A DNA stretch of 64,000 bases from Amblyomma americanum (lineage: Eukaryota > Arthropoda > Arachnida > Ixodida > Ixodidae), in contig NC_135500.1 of assembly GCF_052857255.1 (NCBI RefSeq), positions 158,687,689 to 158,751,688 of the forward strand, given 5' to 3'. The notes below the pieces were generated by a model that searched no databases, was not told the origin of the DNA, and saw only the letters and a list, made by a program, of their open reading frames with translations. Shown piece by piece: positions 13,285 through 26,424 of this stretch. The position numbers were made by a program, and so were the translations under genes. How positions within the stretch are numbered: position 1 is the first letter of the stretch; each line of letters begins with the position of its first letter.

Positions 13285-14420
13285 TCCTATTTCGTTTTCT
13301 TATTCTAGAACTGTGCCATTACGCACATGTTGAGAAAGGGGGTATGGATTGCAGGGGATAGAAAGTTAAAAGAAGGAGTGAAGGCCCGTTCCGCTCAGGT
13401 AGTCGCGGAGGTTGCCGGTATAGTGATCACCCACTGTCCATTTTTCATAATGACATTCGCGGTTCCACCGCGGGCGCACTACCCTAAGAAGCCGTTTTTT
13501 AAACCAAACCAAACACCCATGCAAATTCAACAGGGTGGTCATAGCCGAAGTAGCAAACGCATGTGCGCCGTAATCTGACGCTCCTCGCTTTTCTTGTGGT
13601 CTGTATAGAACGGGCGAAACTATGTGGACTTCACAATACTTGCCAATGAATGCTTCCCTGCCTGTAGGCTCCACGGGTGGACAGAGGTTCTCATAATCCC
13701 TTAGGCTTCTGCTTCCGTTATTTTCACACTAACGTGTCTTTATCTGAGCTCTTTTATTTTTCATTCCCTGATATGCAAGGTATACGGTATAAACGTTGTT
13801 CCGGTCCTGTATTTCCTTCTCCTGTTCTCTCTCTTTGTTAAAAACTACAGGATGTATCCCTCCCCTGTTTTCGGTTGCGAGTTTGAAAAAGAAACACCGC
13901 GCAACAGAGCTGCGGTACGAAACATGTCCACCAGAAGCGGCCATGGTGCGCAGTCTACAATATTTTCTTGCCTTTATGTGCTCGCTCTAGCAAGTCCGCC
14001 TTGACGCACAAATAGTAAATAAAGATACTGTAAGTTTATCTACACATTAAGCCGACCAATACGACAGAAATACCAATAGAATGAAATAAATACGACCGAC
14101 ACACATAAGCACGGTCCTTCTATACTTGAACAAATAGGTTTTTCATGGCCTTGTCAGTGAATGACGAACAGCTGAGACGCCCGTTTTCGAGCTTCGTATC
14201 GTATGTTTCTAAAATGGCAACGTGGCAGCAGAATCCTTTCTCTATGCGGCAGCCTGCACAATTAAGAAAGTTTATTTCGGCGTGTTCTTGATTCCCATTG
14301 AAGAACATACGGCGGTAGTAAAACCGTCATGCGCAGCGATCTTGACTTGGTGCCAGGAGACAGGCTCAGGAGACAAGTCTGACTCCGGCGTCTGCGAAGA
14401 CAATATACGGTCACGATTCC
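13285..14420. other. No recognisable gene
   Basis: Unique-looking sequence. The frame at 13366-13674 on the minus strand and other short frames show no domain. The last ~90 bases (14330-14420) may include decayed sequence upstream of the RNase H fragment. Confidence 0.45.
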
Positions 14421-14424
14421 ACCA

Positions 14425-15060
14425 CTGTCTACGTTGACATCGCCTCCTACACCCACCCAGAGTACCGTAGACAGCACCAACAGTACACTTCTGGCAGCTT
14501 CTGTCCGAGCCCCAGACCCAACCGCCGTTGAAGCGATCGTCGTCGCGCTCGCCATAAAAATTAGTGACATCCACTCCAACAGCGCTTACATATCAACAGA
14601 TTCTCAAGCCGCCTGTCGAGCGTATACAAGCGGTCGTGTCCCACGACATGCGTTCCGCATCTTGGCGCACACTCTCCATCAAGACCACGCCATCACCTGG
14701 GTCTCAGGACATGAGGGCCTTGATAGTAACGTCAGAGCGGAGGCCTTAGCTCGACAATATACTCACCGAGCGGGGCTATCCCCTCCTGCCCTATACCCAT
14801 ATCCTCCCACTTCGCCACCCGGCTCGAAACCCAACGCTTTAATAGACGCCTCAACCCTCTCCCTCATCCCTCCGTCTCCTCTGAAGACTCCAACCTCCTA
14901 CGGCGTCTTCAAACAAACACCTGTTCTAACCTACACCCCTTACACCGCCTACACCCAACACGTTACAAAGAAAAATGTCCATGGTGCGGCAACACCCCAA
15001 CTCTACTCATATCACATGGACATGTCCCCAAAAACCCCACCATCTAAAGCCGCGTAAAGC
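14425..15060 (+). pseudogene. RNase H and zinc-knuckle end of a non-LTR retrotransposon
   Basis: The main frame (14434-15057, non-ATG start) contains the features of a LINE RNase H domain in order: AVEAIVVALAI (Glu helix), YISTDSQAACRAYTSGR (Asp strand) and ITWVSGHEGLDSNVRAEALA (His and last Asp). The first Asp strand, TVYVDIASY, lies just upstream at about 14427 in a different frame. Downstream, near 14975-15035, a Cys-rich segment (KCPWCGNTPTLL, then HITWTCPQ) reads across two more frames. This matches the CCHC-like end found after RNase H in many such elements. At least two frameshifts separate the parts and no reverse transcriptase precedes them, so it is a 5'-truncated dead copy. It is the better preserved of the two RNase H fragments. 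Confidence 0.72.
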
Positions 15061-15570
15061 GGTCCTGGAGCTGTGTGGTGTGAAGCTGACAAGTGCGCGC
15101 CTCGAAGTGCACGCCATTCTACTCACAGCACTTGTCGTCACTGGTCCTATATGCGGTGGATCAATTATTGAAAGCCGAACAGATGGTGTATTTGTGAATT
15201 CACTTAACCGAGCGTTTACCGCTGCCGCATTTTCAGCAGTAAAATAAGCAGATGTTGAGCTCTTATGATTATGTTTTGCAGCGAAAAGGTACAGAAGCAA
15301 CTGACAGACTACGAAAACAAAGACGACACTCAAAGTTGTTCAGTTAGAGGCAGAACACACAGCATATGTACCCACAAAGCAGCGCAAGCGCACCCGTGCG
15401 AAGCACGCAGAAACCTCCTACCATATAATCGAAATAGCGCGAAAGAAATTTCATTTTGGCGTCGACTGATCGCATCCCTGTATTCCAATCGAAATGTCTC
15501 TGTGGCGTAGTTAGTCGGTGGAGGAGTAGGGTGTTTTATAGAACAGTTGTGGGGCGGCGTTTACACTGCT
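15061..15570. other. No recognisable gene
   Basis: This follows directly on the LINE fragment and may include its 3' untranslated sequence, but no terminal repeat or A-rich tail marks an end. Open frames are short. Confidence 0.4.
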
Positions 15571-15895
15571 GATCCCCCTTTTTGTAGCGATAGATACATT
15601 ACGCTAGCATTACGAGCCTTCAGAGTGGCGGCGTCGCAACGGTCACGTGGTTTCTAACGTGGTGCGTAATTGGTCACGTGGTGCGGAGCAGCTACCGGGG
15701 GTGCGGTGCGCCGGCGAAACCGTTTGGGGGGGGGGGGGAGAAGTGAAGAGGAGGAGAGAGGAGGGAGAGAGTGAAACACGTCCAGGGACGAAGATGAAGA
15801 AGGAATGCCCAGTGAAACGGTACGACGAAAGACTGACTTTGCAATCCGACTGAGCGAGTTCCACTCGGCCAGCTGTAGCTATCGCGTCACCACGT
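15571..15895 (+). repeat. Dispersed repeat family R, copy 1
   Basis: It is similar to 43640-44045 in the same orientation. Shared blocks include TTTGTAGCGATAG, AGCATT...GAGCCTTCAG, GGTCACGTGGTGCGGAGCAG, GCGCCGGCGAAACCG, GGGACGAAGATGAAGAA, GACTGACTTTGCA and CGGCCAGCTGTAGCTATC. This copy has a G run at 15725-15739 and a GA-rich stretch missing from the other copy. No coding capacity is recognised. Confidence 0.7.
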
Positions 15896-16689
15896 TTAAC
15901 CAGAGCGAAACCAAAGCCATTTTTTTTCCAAAGGTCTCCCAAGAAATGAAATTTGTTCCGCGTTTTTTCTGACACTAGATTGGCTGTTTTGTTTGCTGTA
16001 TGTTTCGTCCCCGATTAAACGGTTGTGAGTAACGCCTAGGCGCTCACAACGGTAGAATTAACGTAAATTGCTAACTATCCCAAAAGTAAACGCTTTTGGC
16101 GTTTCACTCAAAAATTTACATGATGCTCAGCTGATGGTCTGCTACAGTATTGATTACCTTCCTCCTCCCCAGTGGACTGTTTGTCATAAAGAAAGAGAAT
16201 AGACTTCATGCCATTTTCGCCGTTCAGTTTGGCCGCTCGATCAAGGCGGCAGTAGCGAGGCACGTCTAGTTACAAGAAGCTTCAACTGATGGCGCTAGCT
16301 GCTCCAGCGATGCAATAGAGCTGCTCCGGGCAGTTGCGCACTGGGGTATTGGAGCGCAGTCGTGAGGCCGAAATATTCATCGGAACGACACAGTTGGCTG
16401 TGCACCGCACCTGTAGCTTCCCTTCATTGCCAAGCAAATATGTACATGCCAGTTCAACCGATGCTGGACATCTTCCTGTCTCGGGAGTGTGCAGGTAGGG
16501 ATGGGCGAAGGGTTACACGGGAGTGCTCTGCTGTGACACGAAGTACTCCGCGTATAGTGATTGGGTGACTGAGGTTCTTTATTGCATCTCTTTAAAGTGC
16601 ACTCTGGCCTTATTATCACTGCGGTCATGTGGCCCCACTGCTATAACGGCGGCCTAGGCGGGTGCTGATTTGAACGCCGCCGACTGCTG
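15896..16689. other. No recognisable gene or repeat
   Basis: Unique-looking sequence with short frames only. Confidence 0.45.
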
Positions 16690-16724
16690 CAGAACACATC
16701 ACTCGGCCTTCCCAAACAGATTGC

Positions 16725-17065
16725 GCGGACGTTGACAAGAGCAAAATATGGGCCACGCTGTCAGTCGCGACGGCAGCGCAAGCGGGCTCTCAGCCGAGCG
16801 GCGGTGCTGCGGCCCCCGCACCCCGGCTGCGAGTGTAAACATGGTGTCATTAGGCCGCGCTCTCACTCTCCTTCCTTGGAGGATACGAAGTAAGTAGGTA
16901 GTATGTGCGGCGACCCATTTTGAGCCTTTGTAGAGCTGCCAGACTGAGCGAGGACGCAGGCTTACGCCAGCCAGTTTACACTCGCAGCCGGAGAGCAGCG
17001 GCCAGCACCGAAGATAGCAGTGCCTTCGTTCGACTGCAAGCCCGCTCACGCCGCAGGCGCAGCTG
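16725..17065. repeat. GC-rich inverted repeat
   Basis: An exact 18-base inverted match, CCGGCTGCGAGTGTAAAC at about 16823 against GTTTACACTCGCAGCCGG at about 16975, is the core of longer imperfect arms of roughly 100 bases. The outer parts share AGCGGGCT and CGGTGCTG blocks. The ~130-base spacer has no feature I recognise. It may be an old foldback element or a local inverted duplication. Confidence 0.6.
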
Positions 17066-17099
17066 CTCGGTTACTTTTGGCAAACACGGTACGTACGTG

Positions 17100-18980
17100 A
17101 CCGAACGGATCTCAATAGGAGATTCCGTAAACTTCCTTACGCGCAAACGCGGATATTCCTGCCTCCTTCAAATGGTATTTCCAACATATGCTCAAATGAT
17201 CTCGGCATCGAAAGCACACCCATCCTCCGTGGTGACTGTGTAACAACTTGGGTCATTAGCTCTGGCTAAGGCAGTGTTTTCCTTAGCCGGCGGACCAGAG
17301 TGTGCGTGCCCCTCGCAGCTCCTTCGGCATAGGCGTGGTAGACTGCGCCTGCTCCTCAGAGCGCCCCTGCTTTTCCCCGCAGAGGTGCTTAAGGCGTCAA
17401 ACAGTTGCCACTTGAATATTTCTTTCAAGATTCACGGGTTCCTCTGGTTAAGGTCCATCTACGTCCGGCGCTTCTTGTACGCCACTGCTCGCGCCACACT
17501 GCCTGCCCGTAATTTGTGATAGGTGCTCGTTTGCGGAGGCATCCAGGAAATCGCCGTGTCAATACCTAATATCTAGTATAGTTCCTGACAAATGGCAACT
17601 AAATCGCCAACTGTGTGTTCGCTAACTCAACTGCACATTTCGTGCGCGCGGGACCAGCCCGTGAAAAGGTTTGAGTGTTCCTGGTGTCATCTCCAGGAAA
17701 TGTTTGAAGGACCCACTGGGAAGGTTTACGAAGCACTGCAGGCTCTGCCTCCGCAGTGTGGACGTCGTAACCGATAAGGAGCGCAGCCATATGACCGTTG
17801 CGATGGATGGTGTCTGCCCACTCCGTAATCACTGGCAATGAAGCCACCAACTGTAAGCAGCAGTCTCTAACATACTTGTTTGAATTTTTGTGTTTGGACG
17901 CGATAAGCTTTACGTTACGCTACGGCTATGCGTCACTGTAAGTTTTATTTTTGCAGACATCATCTGGCGATGGTATGCCGCCTGCTAGTGCAACTCTACG
18001 GTCATCGGGAGGATGCATTCAGTCATTTCAGCAGCAAAAATCTATTTGAAACTTGAAAGCAATCTTTAGTTCATTCCAAATATAAAACCGAGGTGGCGTG
18101 CATTCCAAGTCCATCTAGGCAAGGTTCGCCTCTTTGGCGATATCCGACAGCATATTCATTCCTACTGTGGCGTTAAGATGCTTGAGCGGTGAGATATCCG
18201 GCAGGCCCGTTTCGATGCGAATAGCTTCTAGGTTAAGCTTCTCGCAATTTTCAGACGACTTCCGTGTGAGGACGTGGATATTAAAGCCTTCCAGAATGCG
18301 TAAGCCGCGTAATACTTCTACAAGTTGACGCGTCTCTTTTCCGTGTAGCCTACTGAAGATATGCGACTTTCTGAATGCGGCGGAACGAGGGTCGTGAACT
18401 GTCAGCCTAATCTGATCCTCCAAGTTGCGTCTTTTCCCTCTTGCCCAAGATAATCTTCCAGGATCCTTGTGGAAGGTTGGCGTAGAATGCACTTCTTAGA
18501 CTGGCATAAACTTGATATTGAGTACTGTTACCCCACTCCTGTGTGGGCCGTTGAGAGCAGCGACGTATGCGGTCTTCTCCGGCGATGTGGACATGTTTAG
18601 GAGACTTAAGGAACTTTTTATGCCATCTAGAAGAAATTGTAAAGCATGCTCCGGGTCACCAGCCGAACCTGTCGTTTCTTAGACGGAGATTCCGTCAGAA
18701 TACAGGGAATAATACAATGGCGGAACGACAGCAACGAACCGGGAAAGCCTTATCGAAGACAGATGAGCGTTGAAAGTTCGGGCGAAGCAACCGCAGCCTA
18801 CGTCACCCAGACATTTTTAGCTACTTTGAGCCGCATGTGTTCTTCTATTTGAATGTTGTATTCCAGTTGGAATTTCTAGTGCTTATAGCAGCCATTCCTC
18901 GCATCTAGCCCTGGTGTATTTGTCTGTTTTGTCTGAATCCTGTTTTGTGGCAGGCTGCTCGCCTGGCCCCTGGGTGGTGG
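17100..18980. other. No recognised gene; one unidentified 125-codon minus frame
   Basis: The only open frame of note is 18492-18115 on the minus strand, 125 codons with balanced composition and a start at 18492. I recognise no domain in it, and no splice or promoter context supports it. It is recorded as a possibility only. The remainder is unassigned. Confidence 0.3.
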
Positions 18981-18981
18981 G

Positions 18982-19458
<477 letters not shown>

Positions 19459-19600
19459 CCTGTAATACCGCGAGTGTGACGTAGAACGTCATCTAACGGC
19501 GGTATTAAAGGACGTGCTACGTCCACCGCTATGGACGAGGGTGGCGCTGGTCAACCCTCTCAAGGTTCGCTTACGCGCAAAACAAAAATACCCACGAAAG

Positions 19601-20678
<1,078 letters not shown>

Positions 20679-20682
20679 GCAA

Positions 20683-21415
20683 CAGGTGTCTAAACTAAAG
20701 GTAAGAAAGCTTTTAAAAAACATGGAATGCCATAGCCGCGCCAGACCAACTGAGGGTGGTTTAGAGCCGCGTGACCTAGTCTCCGGTATTTTTTCGTTAT
20801 TCGAAGTTAGATAACTTGTTAAGTCTAATTAGCTATTTTTTAATTATTCAATAGAGGAACAAAGTGTCAATGTAAAAGTTGTAGATCACTTTGAAAAACA
20901 GTTGACTGCAGCGTTTGCACGTAGATATCGTTAACGTAAAGTAGTTTTTTTCCCGGCCTTACACCTTAGCTCGCACAATAAGAAAAAGCGTCTACGTGCC
21001 AATGGTGCCATTTAAACATTCCAAGACGGGTGTCAGTGAAAAAAAATCCATTTTTACAGAATTGCTCTCTCCTATTGACCTTTGCGAGCACATTGGGGTA
21101 GAGATGTGACCCAGCAGCTGGTCGCGTGATAGCTTGCTTCGAAGGCCAATAAGTAAAGGTACTTAAATCGTACCGTAATGGAAACAGCGCTGCTAGCGGT
21201 TTTTTGAGACGGTCTACAACTTTTACATTGACACCTTGTCCCTCAATTCAATAATTAAGAACTTACTTAATTGCACTTAACTTGTTAATTAACTTTAAAA
21301 ACAAAAAAATTCTGCAGACTAGGTCACGTGGCTCTAAACAACTTTCAGTTGGTCTCACGCGGCTAGGACACTCCGTGTTTTTTAGAAGCCTGGTTACTTT
21401 TAGCTGGGACACCTG
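20683..21415. mobile_element. Palindromic MITE-like element with CAGGTGTC termini
   Basis: The ends are CAGGTGTC (20683) and GACACCTG (21415). The left arm, about 20683-20935, matches the complement of about 21175-21415. Shared landmarks are AGACCAACTGA, TTTAGAGCC(G/A)CGTGACC, AATTATTCAAT and GTGTCAATGTAAAAGTTGTAG. The approximately 240-base spacer has no open frame of interest. No transposase is present, so it is a non-autonomous DNA element of a long-TIR or foldback type. Its terminal octamer is close to that of the element at 44581-45470. The superfamily is not determined. Confidence 0.8.
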
Positions 21416-21449
21416 GTAAATATATATATTTACGGAACCTGCTCGAAAG

Positions 21450-21620
21450 TGTCAGGTGGCAGGTCAATTAATCGTGAGAGGCTGCTCGAGAAGAACGACG
21501 TGAGACGCCACCTGAACCAACCAACCCAAGTCCTGGCGATGGTCCCACCTGCCGTAAAAGGCAGTTGCGCATCGCTTTATCACTGCACCACTAAGCCAAG
21601 AGTGACATGAGGACGCCCAT
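21450..21620 (-). repeat. Dispersed repeat family T, partial copy
   Basis: It shares TGGCAGGTCAATTAAT, a CCTG..CCAACCCA-like block and GCGCATCGCTTTATCACTGC with better copies. On the minus strand the last block is the tRNA-like start of the family (GTGGTGCAGTGATAAAGCG). Confidence 0.5.
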
Positions 21621-21784
21621 GGAACTACGAATTTAAAGGATAAAATGACCAATATGGACATTAATCGATTATCGCTATCCGAACAACTGCCAACCGTGAA
21701 CGCTGGATCTGAACGCTTGAACCGAAGTGAAAACCGAATTGCTAGTGCACCTAATTTGCAGCTGGGCTAACTATGCAAATCGTT

Positions 21785-22065
21785 GATCATTTTGAACGAG
21801 ATAGCATTAAAGGTCCTGCTGTGCAGAAAATTCGGTGTCGCGTTGTCAGCGTCGGCGTTGTGAGCGAGAAATGACAAGCATGACTGGCAGGTGGTGCCCA
21901 GAGAGCAATCTAGGAGGCAAGTAGGCCACCTAGTTCAGGTGGCATAGAGCGTCATCCCAGCCTGACCACAGGACAGTGAGCAATCCGCCCACCGTAGCAG
22001 CTGGCAGTTAAATTAATGCTCAGTCGCTGCGGAGGAGCAACCCAGGCCACACAAGGCCCACTGAA
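21785..22065 (-). repeat. Dispersed repeat family T, copy with extended 3' part
   Basis: Shared blocks with 42735-43000 are TTCGGTGTCG, GTCGGCGTTGTGAGCG, CCCAGAGAGCAATCTAGGAGG, ACAGTGAGCAATCCGCCCACC, GGCAGTTAAATTAAT and GAGCAACCCAGGCC. The tRNA-like part is missing. A minus-strand frame through this region (22197-21952) is incidental. Confidence 0.6.
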
Positions 22066-22469
22066 AAATACGCAAAATAAGTGAAAAGCCGCTATGTGTA
22101 AGCAAGAGTGGCTACAAAGAAAACGCAGTAGTCCTAGAAACTCGAGGTGTTGAAGAAATGGTATGACAGGTGTTAACAGGCATTTCCAAGTGTACACAAG
22201 AACAGTATTCCAAAGTGTGTTTTAAATACCTGGTACAAGGCTCACTGTTGGGCACAGCTTAAGAACTGTATAAAATGAGTGGAGAAGTTATTGAACTACT
22301 TATATCAAGGAAAAAATGTTTTATGTACATGATGTGCAATAAAGCAAAGTTCTACACATCAAAACTTCGCGCAGCAAGTTTAGGTTCTGTGGGCATGGGC
22401 AGTACGAAAGCTGTATGCTATGGTGCGTGGTATGTAGCGATAAACGTTCTGAAGTGGCTCATTGGCTCT
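22066..22469. other. No recognisable gene or repeat
   Basis: Unique-looking sequence between a family T copy and a decayed Ruka SINE. Confidence 0.5.
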
Positions 22470-22671
22470 GACAGACGCCATACTGCCGCGCTCGGAAATA
22501 GCTTCTCCCACATGGGTCTCTTTACGCGTACATACATCTCAAAGCACACCGGAGAATTTGCATTATGCCTCCATTGATACGCGGCCGCCGCAGCCGCCGC
22601 AGCCGTGATGTGCACGCGCTACCTAGAGTTCGGCCGCGCAATGCCTAAGCCACTGACCTGTCGCAGCGGGT
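22470..22671 (-). mobile_element. Decayed Ruka-type SINE
   Basis: A strongly diverged copy is still alignable to Ruka from the body (TCTTTACGCGTACATACATC, AAAGCACACCGG) to the head (GCCTAAGCCACTGACCTGTC, then GCAGCGGG, where intact copies read CCTAACCACTGAGCCACCGC and GGCGGG). A GCC/GCA triplet expansion lies at the body-head junction (22584-22604). The tail half is missing, and this is the oldest-looking copy here. Confidence 0.65.
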
Positions 22672-22674
22672 TAA

Positions 22675-24583
22675 AAGAGTATTGTGTGTTACAAGGGAAT
22701 GAAAAGTGGCAGTGGTAACGTAAGACAACTGAAAAATTCAATGTCATAGTAAAGAGTACAAATTTCGAGAGTCGATTTGCGAATAGCGGAAGCCCTCTTT
22801 TCGCTGTTATTTTGAAGATTTGCTGCACCATGGAATTATCAGAGCATGCTTCGCCCAGCGCCACACAGCAGTTGGGACCATGAGCTCGAATTGTAGTGTT
22901 TAGTGCTTGAACCATTCTTCGTGCCTCACATCCCCGGTGATATAAATGATTACTTTTGCAATATCTTTTGTTTTAAAGAATACGATCCGTAGCCTACGAT
23001 TTGAAGCCTAAAACAAGTCACGAATTAATGTTAATACACATGCGTCCTTTGCTGATATAAATTATGTGGAACGTCCCATCTGGATTTCAGCCTCAATTGC
23101 TGGTCGCTTATTTTAAGGATATTTGCCAGTCCGATGCCACGCCAAATCTTCCTGACTGGCGAGTCATCACGATACGGAAAACCTTTTTGGACCAAACGAA
23201 TACACTCATTTATGCCTGCGACATACAAGTATATCTCTCTTATATGCAGGTGGATGTGCATGGTCCTGTGCCGCCACGGTGCTCTGGTACCGAAAATACG
23301 TCCTAAAACAAAACCAATCAGCTAAAGAGTCACTTAGCAACAGGCCCACAGCGGTGAAGTACTTTTTGTAGCCGTTCTCCCCTTCCTCCCTTCAGCTCCC
23401 TATATGTAAAAAAGATGACGTTTAGAAACTTAATTTAAATTATCCAGCTACTTGTTACAGAGTTTGTACGTGCCTCTCTTCAAAAAAAAAAAGAAATAAA
23501 GAAGAAAGTATTAGACACCTACTTCAAAGTACGCTTGACGAAATAGAATTTTTTTTTGCCCAATCACCCTAGTTTACAGCCAGCGCGCGGTGATAGTTAC
23601 TTGCAAGATAGACACCGAAGCTTAGCGCGGCGTTTTCTGTGCCGTCGCTTTCTGCGGCAACAATAAGCGCGCCGGATCTCGATTGTGGCGAGTTTCGTCG
23701 GCTGTAAGTACCGCAAAGGCAGGGCCGGCTCACCGCCCACGAAATGCTTCGAACGGAAATGCGTGATCATCAATTTCGCGACAGAGTTCTCCTTATTGGT
23801 CTCGAGTCATTAGGCTTGCCGCCGCGTTTCCGTTCACTTCCGCCTGAAGTAGCAGGCCTGTTGTGCAGCGAGATTGACCCCTTCTGTTCTCATTAAACCT
23901 TCATCTCAGAGCTTTAGGGAGCACGGAACCTGAACGGTGCCGCCAGAAGAACCGGGACCTATAAACAGCAACGTAGAGGAAAAGCGCAAATGACTACGGC
24001 ATGCTGCAGAAAACTTCGGTGCACGAACGGAAGGAGGAACATTTGCGGTGGGAACATCGTGGGGCGATGAGCCGACGTACCAGTAGATAAAGGTAAAATG
24101 GTGCGGTCAGCCAGAAGGAGACCAATGAGTGGTAAAGAGCAAATGGCAAAACATAAGAGCAAATAGTGCCGAAAGCAAAAGCGTTGCACGTTCCAGGATG
24201 CGGAAAGACAGCACATGGCGACGGGCAGCCATTTCTGACTGCAAACAGGAGAAGGTCATGTTGAAAGGATGAACCCAGGTGATGAAAAAAAATGTACTAC
24301 GACCTTCTTGTTTACTCAGTGGTAGCGACGAATGCGAAAAGGTTAGGCCTGGAGCGCGCTCATCTAAACCTAAGAGTATGTGCCGCAGAATGAAGAGAAA
24401 GTGGCCGGCGTGTACAAGACTAGCGGTACCAGATAGGCCAAAAAAAGAGCAAAAGAATGCCTTATGAGGTAAATGTAACCACCCGAATATTATTGGGAGT
24501 TTGTGCGGCGACCTGAATTTGTTCCAACGTTCGTTTTGAAAGTCAGAATGCTTTGGCTTTGCTATTTCTTAACTCTTCTTGTC

Positions 24584-24585
<2 letters not shown>
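22675..24585. other. No recognisable gene
   Basis: The 23580-23960 stretch is GC-richer (rich in GCG and CGC) than its surroundings but has no supportable frame. Short frames at 23064-23325 on the plus strand and elsewhere have no recognised domain. Confidence 0.4.
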
Positions 24586-24670
<85 letters not shown>

Positions 24671-24965
24671 GTTTTTGAGGAAAGGAAATGGCGCAGTATG
24701 TCTCATATATCGTTGGACACCTGAACCGCGCCGTAAGGGAAGGGATAAAGGCAGTGAAATAAGAAAGGAAGAAAGAGGCGCCGTAGTGCAGGGCTCCGGA
24801 ATAATTTAGACCACCTGGGGATCTTTAACGTGCACTGACATCGCACAGCACACGGGCGCCTTAGCGTTTTGCCTCCATAAAAACTCAGCCGCCGCGGTCA
24901 GGTTCGAACCCGGGAACTCCGGATCAGTAGCCGAGCGCCCTAACCTCTGAGCCACCACGACGGGT
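24586..24965 (-). mobile_element. Ruka-type SINE with expanded (AAT)n tail
   Basis: The SINE body and head (GAGCCACCACGACGGG end; GGTTCGAACCCGGG B-box region on the plus strand) match the other Ruka copies. Its tail is an (AAT)n array of about 28 units at 24586-24670, against 3 to 6 units in the other copies. A small internal deletion removes part of the GGGAGGGAGTGAAAG tract. No clear target duplication is seen. Confidence 0.92.
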
Positions 24966-24969
24966 ACAA

Positions 24970-26080
24970 GTCGGATGGCGCTGTTGTCAAACCCTGAATG
25001 AGGAAAACCTGTGTTTGCGAAGGGAATAAACGCTACTGCCTGAACCGAACAGAGAAAATTCTTCTAGTAGACATTTCATTTCAGGCGGCCCATGTAAATC
25101 AAGGAGTTTTCGACTGAGTTACATTTCTGAAGCTTTGTTGTTGTTGCTCTTTTCGGAGTTTCTTATTAAAATATCATCATAAAATTACCTCCCTCGATAG
25201 CGAAAGTAGAGTTTCAGTTTCATCACTTTTCTTTGCAAGATATTCGCAGAAAAATAATTCATAGTGCATATAAGGGTTTTGTCATAGCATTTAGTCGCTT
25301 CACAATAATGTAAGTGAAACGTATTTTCTTGTTATGATCAACCCATTAGCACTGTATGGTTTTTTTTATCATTTTTCTTCACAACGCACTTCACAGGTTC
25401 CTAGAAAGGAATGTTTTGTATTGTTTATCGACTAATTGTGTATAACCCATAATTCTGACTATCTGCTATGACATGCTATCTTAAGCACTGCGGTGTCCTT
25501 TTACTCATTTTGATAGGAAAGATAACCGAGCGATTAAACCAGCGTAAGATGCTGGTGTGCGAAATCTTGTCTGGCAGTGCATATTTGAACATCCGCATGG
25601 AATAGCATTAGCTGCGGTAGGAAGAGTGATTGTTTTCCTTCGAGCTGGAAGGCTGTAAAACTGCGAAAGGTATCAGTCTAGAAGGAGAGTTCTTTTTTTT
25701 GGATGAGTTGTGGGGGGCGTGTCCAGCCCTGTAAATTTGGGCAAATTCTATTTTGTTCGAAAGGCCACCGGTTAATGTTCAGCGGCGTTCAACCTTGAGA
25801 ACAATTGCGGCAATTTTTATTTCTCGGTACATGTCACTGATTGAGTATAGTCGTCGGAAAAACAGTGTACATGAGCACATGAAGCATTTTGCAGAACCGG
25901 GGAAGCGTCGGACATGGTAATCACCATGTCCGGGGAGAATCTGTCGGAACTATATACTTTTATCAAATATATAAGTTTAAAATTACCTTCTTAATTAAGC
26001 GGTTTTCGCTACTGCTGGATTAGAGGTGATGTTAGCTGGAAATGTTCACGAAAGCTGGGCTTGTTTTTTAAGAGAATTTT
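24970..26080. other. No recognisable gene or repeat
   Basis: AT-rich unique-looking sequence with short frames. Confidence 0.5.
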
Positions 26081-26093
26081 TTGTGCTATCGAA

Positions 26094-26410
26094 TAATAAT
26101 AATAATAATTGGTTTTCGGGGAAAGGAAATGACGCAGTATCTGTCTCATATATCGTTGGACACCTGAACCGCGCCGTAAGGGAAGGGATAAGGGAGGGAG
26201 TGAAAGATGAAAGGAAGAAAGGGGTGCCGTAGTGGAGGGCTCCGGAATAATTTCGACCAACTGGGGATCTTTAACGTGCCCTGACATCGCACAGCACACG
26301 GGCGCCTTAGCGTTTTTCCTCCATAAAAACGCAGCCGCCGCGGTCGGGTTCGAACCCGGGAACTCCGGATCAGTAGTCGAGCGCCCTAACCACTGAGCCA
26401 CCGCGGCGGG
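26094..26410 (-). mobile_element. Ruka-type SINE, full length, with target-site duplication
   Basis: Complete structure on the minus strand: A box TGGCTCAGTGG, B box GGTTCGAACCC, conserved body and (ATT)n tail. A perfect 12-base direct repeat, TGTGCTATCGAA, lies at 26082-26093 and 26411-26422. This is the clearest integration event among the Ruka copies and one of the least diverged. Confidence 0.96.
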
Positions 26411-26424
26411 TGTGCTATCGAATC

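Noticed and set aside
16690..17100. Possible CpG-rich promoter of a host gene
   Set aside because: GC content rises, but no coding exon or start-site motif follows on either strand. The inverted repeat explains part of the signal.
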